From: Lentinula raphanica
Lineage: Eukaryota; Basidiomycota; Agaricomycetes; Agaricales; Omphalotaceae
Length of the DNA: 64,000 nucleotides
Assembly (NCBI GenBank): GCA_027919835.1
Contig: JANVFP010000011.1
Coordinates: 1,054,001-1,118,000 of the forward strand
Direction of reading: 5' to 3'
Shown here: piece by piece, positions 51,440 to 63,237 of the stretch
Layout of the letters: each line of letters starts with the position of its first letter
Position numbering within the stretch: position 1 is the stretch's first letter
Made by a program: the position numbers and the translations under genes
The notes under the pieces: model-generated
What the model was told of the DNA's origin: nothing
The model's input: only the letters and a program-made list of their open reading frames with translations
Database searches by the model: none

Positions 51440-51802
51440 TTAAGATGAAGAAGATGACACAGGGTATTGTCTGCGAACACATTCAATAAGACAACTATGG
51501 CTTTCGGTGGAGAGAACTCACGTCCAAACAACCTCAGTAGTAACCGCAGTCATGTACGGCGACTCGGCCATAAGACTTTGGAAGACTTTGGTAGCCGTCA
51601 AAGTCAACGGCCCAGTGGTAGCGGTAGTGGTCTCAGCAACAACACTGTCAACTTCGCCACGTTTCCTCTGCTGCATAACGACGTTCATCTACCTAAGTAA
51701 CTCTACTCGTTGACAAGACAATAAAAATAACCAACTCACCCCAGCTGCGTTGGCCCCAACAGCGGCAAGAGCGAGGAAGACAACTTGGAGAGATAGCTTC
51801 AT
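51440..51802 (-). CDS. Small secreted protein with dibasic processing site
   Basis: About 86 residues in three exons; not recognised. Exon 1 encodes a textbook signal peptide, M-K-L-S-L-Q-V-V-F-L-A-L-A-A-V-G-A-N-A-A. A 53-bp-type intron joins it to M-N-V-V-M-Q-Q-R-K-R-G-E-V, where R-K-R is a candidate Kex2-type cleavage site. The putative mature part is T/V/A-rich (T-T-T-A-T-T-G-P-L-T) with no cysteine. The last short exon ends Q-Y-P-V-S-S-S-S-S. A TATA box about 95 bp upstream supports expression. Small secreted proteins of this size are common in mushrooms; a peptide signal or wall protein are both possible. Confidence 0.6.
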
Positions 51803-53572
51803 ATCAGAAAACCAACTTGGAATGGAAATGGAGACTTTGGGGGGCTGAGGATTGGGAAGAAAGCAGAATGGAAGGCAACCATTGAGTCGGAATCGCTTTT
51901 ATATGTTTCCTCAGCTAATATTTACCTATGTGCTCTTACGCGCAGCATTGTCATCAGGCACAATGAAGCTGATTTCCGGTAAGAAGAAGAAGAGGAATTA
52001 ATGAAAGCAGAGGCCACCGTAGGTCGGACGTTACGATGTTCGCTGTTTTCTCTTCAGTTCACTGGCGGCCTGTGTGGGTTGTATCTCAATACCAAACTGG
52101 TTCTTACTGGTTCGTGAGCAATATTCGCGGCTCAGTTGGTTCGTTATCACTGATGATGGCCGCGTTCCGAGCTCCGGAATGTGTTTCGGGATGCGGGGAG
52201 CTAATCAGGGTCAATCGCACCCGGAATTTCTCAGAATCTCTGAGTCAATGTTCACAGTAAGGCTGAGTACTTACAGTACTAGAGAGTACTAGCTGCATTG
52301 ACCCTTGCATGGCCGGATGGAGTTTTCACTGTTCTTGTACACCTTTGTACTTTGAGGTTTCTGCTTCGGAGCCTCAAATGTAGATGACAGATGGCTCGGA
52401 AAAGCGATATGGCATGAGCACCATTCCGTCTCGGTATAATGGCTGTCGATGAGTACCAGCTCCAGATGGTGTAGGAGGGGGTATGGCACTATGTGAAGAA
52501 GTTAGCAGATAAGTCTGGCACTGCAAAAGAGTGCAAAAGACTCGCTTGTAGCAGCGATTAATCGACTCCGCAGTAAAAACCATTCAATCCCTTCGTTTGT
52601 CTCGAGTAAGGACAGTCTAAGGACTTATTTTTGGACCATGCTGAGGGAAAGATAACGGAGGATAACTCAGTCAACCCTGCTCAAAAATCAGAAACGCTGA
52701 TATTTTTCTCGGATGGTTCGCACTCAGCTCACAGCTTTGGAAAATAATGCCAATTCAAAAGCGCGAAAAACAAGAGTTTCGTTGTTGTTTGATCACCAGC
52801 GAATCTCGGAAGCGAAAGTCGTAATAGGTCGTAATAACGCCGTAGCCATCTCATGGTTGTTCGTGGTATCGGTCGGGTATTGGTTCGCGAAAATGACAGG
52901 TTTTGTATATTTGAGAGACGAAGTAGCATGGTACTCTCTGATACTCTGTCGTTTTTTTGCTGCGCAAGAATGAGCTCAGGTGCTCATCCGAAGCAAATGA
53001 AGGAGAACTGACTTCACGACGTTTAACCAAGAAGCAGAAAGAAGCAGAGTCTGGGAAGGTACTGACTAACAGAGTAAACATCATTATTAGGAATCAGTCA
53101 GAGTTCTGCGGCAGCAGCCTTTTGATTACTGCGGACACATTACACACCATAATAATTGCTTGCCGTGTTTGCTTGATGTGCATTGTGATTAACAGAGACA
53201 TATGTAGAACAAAGCGCGAATTTGCTAACCAATGGCTGAAAATGTGCATTCGCCTCGGTTCCGAGAGATTTGTTTCGTGAAGACAGGTGTAGACTTACTG
53301 CGGAGAATCAGTCTATGACAACTCGCGGCAAGTAGTTGGAAGATGGAGAAAAGTTACCCAGCGACATCGCGCGTGAAGCTGTCCCTAATGACAGAGAAGC
53401 TGGGGTAGGAGCTGGTAGAATGCATCAAAGTAAAAGTAAATCGATTGATGTACCCACACCAAGTTGGCGTTGAAAAATAATCACAGTTCGAGTCTGGGCC
53501 AGGCGAAATACAACAACGTTCAGTGCCAGTGTCAACAGTGAACACACCAATCAACTCATCAAATCGTCCGTG
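51803..53572. other. Long intergenic region, no supported gene
   Basis: Holds the promoter of the small secreted protein and about 1.5 kb in which I find only short overlapping frames (for example 52713-52973 and 52957-53280) with no motifs. Confidence 0.4.
51896..51903 (-). promoter_or_regulatory. TATA box of the small secreted protein gene
   Basis: Reads tataaaag on the minus strand, about 95 bp before the start codon. Confidence 0.6.
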
Positions 53573-55037
53573 TTAACGCCAATTATACGTTCTCCCTATT
53601 CCTCCACAGGCAGGACATTGTTCTTGGAACAGGAAACCTCCAATGAGACCATCCCCGTCACACCGCCAGCATAGTCTACCACCCAGCCGAGGATCGCCCG
53701 GGGAATATACGATAGATCCCGGAGGAGGCCCAGGTGGTCCATAAGGTGAATATCCGCCTGGTACCATTTGGATATTAGGGGCTGGCGGGTGAGGAGGTTG
53801 AGATTGTGGGGGATATGAACCAGAAGGAGGTCGAGTTGTGTGAGGGTTTTGTCCCTGACCGAGATTCTGTGCATAAGAGGAACCCGGATAACCAGAATGG
53901 TTTTGTGGACGAGTGGCTTGAGGCGGATGTAAGGAAGGCAATGGGCGTTGAAACGTCTTGCCGGAACCTGCAGATGACGATTTGAAGGAGCTATAGGTGA
54001 TGGCACCTGAGAAGGGCTTAGCATACTTTGACCAACATTTTCGACAAGGATTTGATGGATCGTTCTGCTTATACCCGACATTGCGGCCTATAATACATCA
54101 CGTTAACGATAAACCCAAGTAAGAGAATGATGGACGCACATTTATCGCACTCGTAACCGGGTGGATATACAAGGAGCCTTCCGTGATTCAAAAGCGGATG
54201 TCCTGGTACAGGTGTCTTTGTCGGTCGACCATCATCATCAGAAGGTCTTTGTGATCCTGTCGGCGGAGGGCCTGGAGGAGGAGGATACTGTGCAGATTCA
54301 TCGTTATCGCGAGAAGGCGGACCAGCGCCAGCGGCATAGAAGTCCCGAGCAAATTCTGATGTCGGTGAGGCCTGAGAAGCATCACGACTTGGACGTGGAG
54401 GTAGAGTGGGTGGCTCGATAGGAGCGGGAGGCGTTTGTGAGGGCCAGCTGGATTGAGAAGGAGGCGGAGTTGGGTAGTTGTACCCAGTGTTATGAGGAGG
54501 CGGATACGCTTCGTATCGATTAGATTGAGAACCGGTTGAAAGCCCAGTCAGTTGATCCGCAAGCTGTCCCGTAATCTGCTGCCACAAAGACTGAGGTTGT
54601 GAAGGTGGAGGCGGCGAATGGACGACATGATTCTGTACGGTTGACCATCCGGTCGATTGAGGATGCTGTGGCGGAGCTGGTCTGGTAGGCGGGTTCTGAA
54701 AAGGTCTCCTAGGACCATATTCAACGGTCTGCTCTCCATGGCTGGAATCTGGTGCGGCAGTATAAGCTGGTGGGAGTTCTTCATTCAGAACGTCCGCGGA
54801 TGAGGAAGCTAGTGGAGGTGAGGGTGAGGGTGATGAACGGTTAACGATTGGATGACCATTGGGTGAAGCTGTAGATGCCGAAGTGGTTGATATTGAATTT
54901 CCTGTTGGTGTGGATGCCAAAGACGACACAGGAACTTGGCTCGATAATGATGGCGGAGTCTGAGAGCTACCAGTAGCAGTACTGGTTATCGCCGGGTTGC
55001 GAAATGGGTTGCGAGAAGATTGAGCGATAGTAGACAT
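53573..55037 (-). CDS. Hua1-like proline-rich zinc-motif protein
   Basis: Resembles yeast Hua1, a cytosolic protein linked to actin patches and ubiquitin-ligase adaptors. Two exons with one 52-bp intron (54088-54139). About 300 residues are disordered and rich in P, S and Q, including a P-P-A-Y (WW-binding) motif in E-E-L-P-P-A-Y. Then P-G-H-P-L-L-N-H-G-R-L-L-V-Y-P-P-G-Y and a split zinc site: C-D-K-C before the intron junction and C-R-K-C-W-S-K-Y after it. The C-terminus has a second, DnaJ-like zinc element, L-C-W-R-C-D-G-D-G-L-I-G-G-F-L-F, then C-P-A-C-G-G-I-G-R. About 470 residues, longer than yeast Hua1. The P-P-A-Y motif suggests recruitment of a Rsp5-type ligase, by analogy. Confidence 0.85.
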
Positions 55038-56286
55038 CGCAGTTGAACGTCAATGGACGCATTACGAGGCACGTGGCGATGCTACCCCGAAGCCGTCGAA
55101 CTCCGTCGACCCCGAGCAGCAGAAACGGCTCAACCTGCACAACTACGACTACGGGCAATCATTAAATTTATCGAGTCCAGGATGATTGGCCATGTACCCT
55201 ATTCCACTCGAAGACACCTGGACTTGAAATTTGAAAGTTTGATCTCTACGCCTTGGAAGATATTTTTAGTTTGGGAATTACGACAAAGGATGTTCATTAT
55301 TCACCAAAGTATTCTGAAGCCCTCAACTCAATATCACTGTATCTCATCAAAAACTTCACTGGAGCGCGAAACAGAGCAGAATTTGACGTGCAACATTGAC
55401 CCGACCATGAGAACCTATAAGCAATTTCATAGGCTGTGATTGAAAGGGGTGGTCGATGTATCTGCTGGCATCTGACCCCTCAAGGAGTAGAACTTTGAGA
55501 GAGGAGCTGATAGTTCATGAGGAAAAGAACAAAACAACGCGTTCACAATCAGATGCGCGAAAGAACTTGCCCTAAAGTCATGTCAACCTCTGGCGCTAAT
55601 TGCAACTCTCGTTTTGTAATTGACCATGGACCAACTTCAGTCTTCGGTACTCTAACTAACGTTCTGGAGAAGACCAAACTTCAGCAGTACTTGTTCCTAT
55701 ACTCCTATACATCGAGGTGAACATGCGGAGTGGACGCAGGTAAAACCTGGACTGTACAATCTTCCATAGAGTGATAGAGGTATGCGCATCCATCATTCTC
55801 GCACAAATTTTAGCATTGAAGAGATTTATGATTGAACAGAAGATGGAAAAACATCGTTCTCCAGTCGAACGCAGGCCTACGCAGGCCACTTTCTGTTCCA
55901 CCACGGCCGCATTTTCGGTTTAAATCTGCCGGTACAAGAATCACCACTGTTGAATCTCGACTCTCGAGCGCGATCTTCGTTGAGCCCTGGAGCATAGAAG
56001 AACTTGGTTCGCGCCTGCGTCTCTCAATACACCATCTTTGAAGTCATACGACACAGACAAAATGTACCTGAATCCCCAACTCTCTTCGATATTGCGTGAG
56101 ACGACCCAGAAATCTCATCACCTTGTGCGTCGGGACTCGGAACCCTGGGTGCATTGTTGCCAAAATCAAGGCTGGCCCACGGCATTTCTTCCACCCGGTA
56201 TTCCGCAAATGTGACGCGTGTTCACATATTGGCAATCATCAGACTCAGAAGTGTCCCGGCAGCTCCGTTCCCTCTTATCCAGAACC
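55038..56286. other. Intergenic between divergent genes
   Basis: Short frames on both strands (55517-55720, 55656-55904, 56044-56348) lack motifs and have no consistent splicing. No gene is supported. Confidence 0.45.
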
Positions 56287-57790
56287 ATGCACAAACTAGA
56301 CGTTGAGTACGCCCGCAGCCAGTTTCCTGCGCTCAAAACGGGTTTCATCTATGGAGATAATGCAGGCTAGTTCCTCTCGATTGTCGCTTCTGGAGTTCAA
56401 GTCTAATTGTCTCTTATCGAATCGATCAGGAGGTTCCCAGACTGTGTTGAACGTCGCTGACAGGATCTACGAATATCTTCTGAACACCAATGCACAACTC
56501 GGCGCAGACTACTCTGTCTCTGCTGAAAGCACTCGTCGAGTGATGGAGGAGGCCCCTGAAGTGGCAAGAAAGCTTTTCAATGCAGAATCTCCCGATGAGA
56601 TTGTCTTTGGCGCTAGTTCGACTATAAATCTCGAAAACCTCGCTCGAGGAATGGATAACGACATTCAGGCTGGAGATGAATTCATTCTTACTGGTGAACA
56701 CGAAGGTGAGTTTTCTACATGTACTATCGGAATGTTATCATGAGTTTGTATTTGTAGCGAATGCGGGCCCGTGGAAGAGATTGGCGATCCGACGTGGTGC
56801 AATTGTCAAATATTGGACACCTACACCTTCGAACCCCAATAATCCTTATTCTGTGACTTACAAAGTGGAGGAACTCCTTCCCCTCATCACTTCCAAAACG
56901 CGCATCCTGGCTTTTGCGGCATGTTCCAATATACTCGGGACGATCCTTCCGATCAAAGAAATTGTTCAGGCTGCTCGCACAGCAGCTAAAGAAAAAGGCG
57001 CAAAGAAGCTCGAGATATCGGTAGATTGCGTAGCGTACGCCCCGCATCGTCAGATTGATGTTCGCGACTGGGATGTCAATTTCTGTGTTTTCTCTTTGTA
57101 CAAGGTAGGTTTGTTGTAACATCAAGCTTCTCCCAATTGACATTCACGTTGGATAGGTATACGGGCCTCATATCTCGGTGCTATACGTTCGAATGTCCTC
57201 GCTGCTGGAATCTGTCACTGCTATCACGCATCACTTCTTAAAGGTACACGAAAAGTCGTACAAGCTTCAACCTGGTGGTCCAGGATACGAACTCGTCTAT
57301 GGAATTACAGGTGTACTTCCTTATCTGCTTTCCCTCACCCCAGAGAACAATCTCCAGGCATCTTTTGATGCAATTGCCGCCCACGAACAAACCTTGGTCG
57401 AACCTCTACTCGCGTTCTTGACATCCCCCAAGCAGATCGAACGTGGTGTCAGGATCGTAGGTGAAGAAAAAGCGGGGCTCACGCGAGTACCCACTATCTC
57501 CTTTGTCATCGTAGGGGAGAAAGCTACCAAGAGTAGTGACATTGTCAAAGTTTTCGACAAGAAAGGAGGAGTAAGTCTCTGCTGCTTTGCACTAGCTGAA
57601 GGGCATTCATGGAGTTGATGTCTTACAGATTGGGATTCGCTTCGGTCACTTCTACGCGTATAGTCTCGTTGATCGATTGGAACCCAAAATCGATGTAGAC
57701 GACGGAGTAGTGAGGATATCTCTGGTCCACTACAACACGGCGGAGGAAGTGGAAAGAGTCATTGGAGTTCTCAAAGAAGCCTTGGAATAG
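56287..57790 (+). CDS. Class V aminotransferase-family (cysteine desulfurase-like) PLP protein
   Basis: PLP-dependent fold-type I protein of the cysteine desulfurase-like branch. Start M-H-K-L-D-V-E-Y-A-R. Exon 1 ends at D-N-A and continues G-G-S-Q-T-V, which requires a GC-AG intron (donor gctagt). Motifs: S-A-E-S-T-R-R-V, V-F-G-A-S-S-T-I-N-L, G-D-E-F-I-L-T-G-E-H-E-A-N. Then I-S-V-D-C-V-A-Y-A-P-H-R (the Asp that holds PLP) and F-S-L-Y-K-V-Y-G-P-H (Schiff-base Lys). The C-terminal domain ends G-V-L-K-E-A-L-E. About 420 residues. No N-terminal targeting sequence and no obvious catalytic cysteine loop, so true sulfur transfer is uncertain; an epimerase- or lyase-type reaction is possible. Confidence 0.88.
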
Positions 57791-59634
57791 GTTCACGTAA
57801 GATGTTCTGATAACTTTCAAAAAACCCGCTGGTTCTACCGCTCAGGTCCTTAGGTCTCGAACTCTGGTTGAAAGATCTGTACGCTACATAGCTTGAACTG
57901 GCGCGACGCGTGCGTTATAACTTTGAACATCCAGACAATCAAGTTTGTGATCGATTAGCTCGAACAATCGTTTTCCATGGACCAGCATGGACCATGCTAT
58001 CCAAGGATACCCATCATTCGGAATGTCAGAGTTTCATTATGTGACATGTCCTTGCCGACTCTGCATCGTGCATCATGATTCGTATCCTATCATATTCTCG
58101 AACGAGCAGATACATATCTCCAGGAACCTTCGAGTCTCGATGACCCAGAGGAAAATGGTAAATATATCTCCACGCTGGTCTTGTGTATGCGTTCCTAGCA
58201 TTCCCGGTCGATATATGTAGCGAGTTTGGACCCTCTGAAGCCGACAACCGTGCCAAAAAGTTGAGAGGATTGTATATCGGTGCTACGCTATCCAAAGCAA
58301 GAGAGAATGGCTAGAGGAAAGTCGGGACCCGGTGGCTCGATTGTGGGACTGAAATCTAGGAACTCTTATTGCGAGACGGGCAGTTCTTTCCGTTTGAACG
58401 AGATTTTTTGAGTTGAAGGTCAGTATTGGGTTTAGTATGAGTTAATACGGCTGACAGAGGCTTTTTTTCTTTTGAAGTTTCAAACCCGTTATGGCTCCTG
58501 AAGCCTGAGTCCTCTCAAAAACCACACAGATAATTAGTAAGGCACGTCTAAGGAACTGAAGTAAAGGAAAGTAGAGGAAACTCATATCGCGTACCCGATT
58601 CGAACCACCCAGAAAACTAATCATTTACCCGCATCCACAGATTCGAATGACGGAACCTGGACGGCAGGATGGAATTTCGGAAGAGGATATCGATGATTTC
58701 GTCAAGCCCGTGTGGTCATCATGCAAAGGTTAACGTTCAAACTCCAATCAGAGTTCGACGCTGCATTGCTCAATGGAGGTCATGATGAGCGCTTGATTGA
58801 GCGCTCTTTCTACGTCCGGCCGTTTACTTGATCAATTCACTAGGGCCTAGACGGGCTTTAACAACTGTTGAAAGTCTGCAAAAATGCGTTAAGCTGAGTA
58901 CTCTCTCACATACTCATACTCATGCTTATTGGTATAACTACGCATATTTTGTATGCTTCGATACGCACCCGGCTTCAGGAAACTGGTCGTATGGGCCATA
59001 CCTCGACAGTGACTGCAAAGGGAAACAACATCAACACGGTCATAACCTCCGCCGTGCTGCGGTCAAATCGGTTAAATCACACTCTCCTTCTGCTACTGTA
59101 GATATGTATCTGCCGCCTGCAACATTCAGTGAAAACCAGCTCATCCAAATATGAGGTAACGCTGCGGGCAGAAATCACAGCTTGCTTCTATTCATTGCGT
59201 GGGAGTGGAGGTTCGTACGATTCGTATCAATGAGAGACGGACATAACACCATTCTCATCTCTAAAACTACATTTCCAGCGTTCAATCGCTCAAATGATTG
59301 ATTTTCGCAGTGCTGCGAAGCTCGAAGAATTTTGACTGCAATTACTTCTAACGTCCGCAACATCGCTTCTTCGGATAGGGCTGGATAGGGATACTTGAGC
59401 CTTTTGAGCCAAAAGAATCGAACTGAACCTCACGCGAGTGGCTCGTCCCATACATTCAGATCCCAAACCACCTCCGACTACCTTTATCCCCTTCGAGAAT
59501 TCAAAGTCGACGTATGCAACTCAATGCGATTGTCGGCTGCTCTGAACATCAGCTTCAGCCGACATAGATTATAAAAGGCAACGTTTCCTTGCTCGAATTC
59601 TGCATTCCTGGTCTCTTGCTTCAAGCGTCGCAAA
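57791..59634. other. Long intergenic region upstream of the canonical laccase
   Basis: About 1.8 kb. A short duplicated gcatggaccatg-like motif sits near 57975-57995, and a cactcatactcatg run near 58912. No gene, tRNA or repeat family is supported. The last 100 bp contain the laccase TATA box. Confidence 0.45.
59570..59578 (+). promoter_or_regulatory. TATA box of the canonical laccase gene
   Basis: tataaaagg about 65 bp upstream of the ATG at 59635. Confidence 0.65.
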
Positions 59635-62288
59635 ATGCGCTTCCAATCTTTCAGTACCCTCCTTTCACTTTTCGCCGTTGCTCCGACAGCTTTTGCTGTT
59701 CTGGAAACAACTGGAGACCTCGTAATATCGAACGCAGCAGTTAGCCCCGATGGTTTTAGTCGTACCGCTGTCCTTGCCGGAGGTGATGTTGTGGGTGAAC
59801 TCATTACAGGAAACAAGGTGGGTTCAACACTACCATTAGACTGAAACAGCTGCCTAACATTTGCTCTTATCCAAGGGGGACAATTTCCAGATCAATGTAT
59901 GCATTCGTAAGATGTACATGATACTTCTGATTCACAACAGTTCAACACAGGTTGTAAATGAGTTAACGGACGACACCATGCTGAGATCTACGACTGTTGT
60001 ATGTACAGAACAATTTTTGTCTCGTTTACCTCACAGATCATTTGTCCCTAGCACTGGCACGGTATTTTCCAAGAGGGAACAAATTGGGCAGATGGACCGT
60101 CAGTGTTCTGTGCTTGAAACTTTATTCTCACTTATACTGAAATCATTTATCCTACAGCGCCTTCGTCAATCAGTGTCCCATAGCAGCGAACAATTCGTTC
60201 TTGTACGACTTCACCGTTTCCGATCAGGCAGGGACTTTCTGGTATCACAGGTAAATATTGAGCTTCGCTACTGCTGGTCACGATTGATCACTAAACCTAT
60301 ATTGCAGCCATCTCTGTGGGTAGTTTCTTCTGCTCAAGTAGACAATGCTGACAAAAGGAAAACTACACCAGCAACACAATATTGCGATGGTCTTCGAGGT
60401 CCTATGGTCATCTATGATCCCGACGATCCCTATGCTGATTTGTACGATGTCGATGATGGTAAACTGCTTTATATCATTCAAAACCTCTTCAGACTCTTAT
60501 TTGTTCGACAGACACTACTGTCATTAGTCTCATGGACTGGTATCACTCCAAGGCGGAAACCCTTACATTCCCGTACGGTTATTAACTTTCATTCCCGTGT
60601 AATTCCAACTGAAGAGCTCTACATTTAGGGCTCCCGACGCAACTCTGATTAACGGTCTTGGACGGCAAGTTGTGCTATCATATTGAACCCCGCATCACTG
60701 ATTCCTTTGTAGATACTCTGGAGGAAATGCCACTGACCTCGCTGTCATTACGGTGACTTCTGGAACGCGATACCGTTTCCGATTGATCAATTTGGCTTGC
60801 GTCAGTATCTCTAGACGAAAACTGCGTATCACGCTGATTTTCTCCCAATAGGATCCTAACTTCACCTTCAGTATTGATAATCACACCATGACTGTCATTG
60901 AAGTGGATGGTGTCAATCACGAGCAATTAGTCGTAGATTCCATCCAAATATTTGCTGGTACGTAGCAAGAACATCATCAAGGCTTGACGCTTATGCTCAA
61001 TGACTGCTCAGCTCAAAGATACTCATTCATTGTAAGCGGCGGACATCTCAAATTCCTCCCTTGTATTCACGGAATCACTATCTAGCTTGAAGCCAATCAG
61101 TCTGTCGACAACTACTGTGAGTCTGCATATTTGCTCGAGTGAGATCTACCACTAAGCTCATAATTCATAGGGATTCGCGCCGACCCGTCTACCGGTACTG
61201 CTGGATATTCTGGAGGAATCAACTCTGCTATTTTGCGATACAGTGGAGCTGATGACAGCGAGCCTGGTACACCCGAAGTTACAAGCGTCTTGGCTCTGAA
61301 CGAAACTCAGCTTGTGGTTGGTTTCTCAATCATCAACCAGCTCCTATCGCTTGTCTGATGGCATCGTTTCTCTGATTATACTAGCCTTTGGAGAACCCGG
61401 GCGCTCCTGGAGAACCGGAAGTCGGAGGTGTTGATTATGCTCTGAACTTGGCTATGGCATTCGTAGGAATCTTTTCTCCATCCCGCGTTCTTTACTGACA
61501 TACATTCGATACAGACTGGTACAGCCTTCACTATCAATGGCTACTCATTCACCGCACCCACTGTGCCCGTCTTATTGCAAATCCTTAGCGGAGCTGAGAC
61601 AGCAGATACTTTGTTACCTACTGGATCTGTTTATACTCTACCCACTAACTCGACCATTGAGATTTCCATCCCCTCAGGAGGATTAGCAGGTTTCCCGCAC
61701 CCCTTCCATCTACACGGCGTGGGTCCTCATCTTTCTTCAGAGATTCCTCTTTCTGAATCCTTGTATAGCATACATTCGATGTCGTACGCAGTGCCGGAAG
61801 TTCGACATACAACTACGTGAACCCAGTGCGTGTTTTGATCTTCATTCAGTCACTGCAGCTGACTCTGGGCTCCAGGTTCGTCGCGATGTGGTCAGTACTG
61901 GTGCTGCTGGTGACAATGTCACGATTCGTTTCACCACTGATAACGCCGGCCCCTGGTTCCTTCACTGGTAAGTGGTGCAATTTCCGAGTCGCTAGCACAG
62001 ATTGCGTGAAAACTGATTGACCCTCCATCGCTCTAGCCACATCGACTGGCATCTTGAGGCGTAAGTATAAAGTTGGTTCACTTCCTGGAGATAACTTATC
62101 GATTCTCTCTCTCAGTGGTCTTGCGATTGTGTTTGCTGAGGATGTCGCTGACTGGAACACAACACAAACACCCTCTGGTGAGTTTACTCGCCCTTTCCGA
62201 TAGTAACATCGTAATCTAATCACACATCACAGCCGCTTGGGACGACTTGTGCCCCATCTATGATGCTCTGACGTCTGATCAGCTCTAA
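59635..62288 (+). CDS. Laccase (canonical secreted multicopper oxidase)
   Basis: Secreted phenol:O2 oxidoreductase. The signal peptide [16 protein letters not shown] is followed by [11 protein letters not shown]. All four copper motifs are complete after splicing: T-V-H-W-H-G-I-F (near 60055), [16 protein letters not shown] (split by an intron with a gtgggt donor), H-P-F-H-L-H-G-H (near 61698), and [13 protein letters not shown]. The residue at the type-1 axial position is Leu, as in many high-potential basidiomycete laccases; potential itself is not readable from sequence. The C-terminus is [10 protein letters not shown] and the stop is at 62286-62288. About 16 exons and roughly 515 residues. 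Likely roles are lignin or humic phenol oxidation, or pigment synthesis. Confidence 0.94.
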
Positions 62289-63237
62289 GCGAATGAGAAG
62301 CAAGAAGCAAGAAGACCCTTTCATCCTACACCCATCTCACCATAGATTTTCATAGTTGGTAGCCTCCATAGCTACGTACTTTAATTTTCGCCTCTGGCAT
62401 CCTGTCTCTTCTTGGACTTTTATAATGGACTTCACCTTCCTTTGTATACATAATTCAGTATTGACTCATAGGATTCAGTGTCTTTGTGGTTACTTTCTGG
62501 ATACAAATTCAAACGGGGCTACAACCCAAACTTCATTTGACCTTTGGATCCCATTTCCTATCAAGGTCGCACCTGGCATCGTTCAGAAGCCGAAGAAGTG
62601 TGGCTTTTGCATGACTCAAGTTTCTGTCCCAAAGATCATTGAAACATCGTTCGCAACTCGAATAAGTTTTCCTCTGGTGCGATGTGCCCCGCTGACGTGC
62701 CTCCATCTCTTTCCGACTTGCGAAGTGGGCCATTGCAAAGCATGGCATGTACGAGTCCGAGAAATCATCAGAGACAGAGGAGGGGTCAATACCATGAGAG
62801 TGACACAGTTCACAGAATGCAGAGCCCAAGATGATATCAACAGAAGGGCAAAGATGACCAGAAACACAGAAGTTGAGAGTAGAGGAGCAAATTGAGGAAC
62901 AGTTATCACAGAGGGTCAACGACAGAGGCGAGGAAAGAGAGCCGGAGACAAAATCCGGCAAAGTGAGAGCAAAGGTAGAAGATAAAAGGGATGACCCTCA
63001 ACGGAAATCGCAAACGAGCCTCGCACGGTGCAAGGAGGATATGAAGACGTGCATAGGAATGATAGAAACAGAAAAAAGGGACAACACGGCGCTACAATCC
63101 ATATTCATTCCCCATTCGGCGTTGAATAAGGTACTTACTACTGATTGTCTTCGCGAGGCTCATGAATTAGCGGTAGGCAAAGAAATTGATGAAGCGTTGG
63201 TCAAAGGGAGGCTTAGCAAGCTGAGCGAGGAGAAGGT
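62289..63237. other. Intergenic; charged open frame of doubtful status
   Basis: A plus-strand frame at 62873-63241 encodes about 122 very charged residues ending L-S-K-L-S-E-E-K-V, overlapping the end of the DUF2828 relic by four bases. Composition (E/K/R-rich purine tract) may explain it. Opposite and overlapping frames at 62356-62961 have no motifs. Confidence 0.3.

Noticed and set aside
58590..58612. T-loop-like ggttcgaatcgggt on the minus strand, suggestive of a tRNA
   Set aside because: The T-stem does not pair, and no acceptor stem, D-arm or anticodon arm can be placed around it.
62356..62895. 179-residue frame after the canonical laccase
   Set aside because: It overlaps equally long minus-strand frames, has a cysteine- and serine-rich composition and no recognisable domain.
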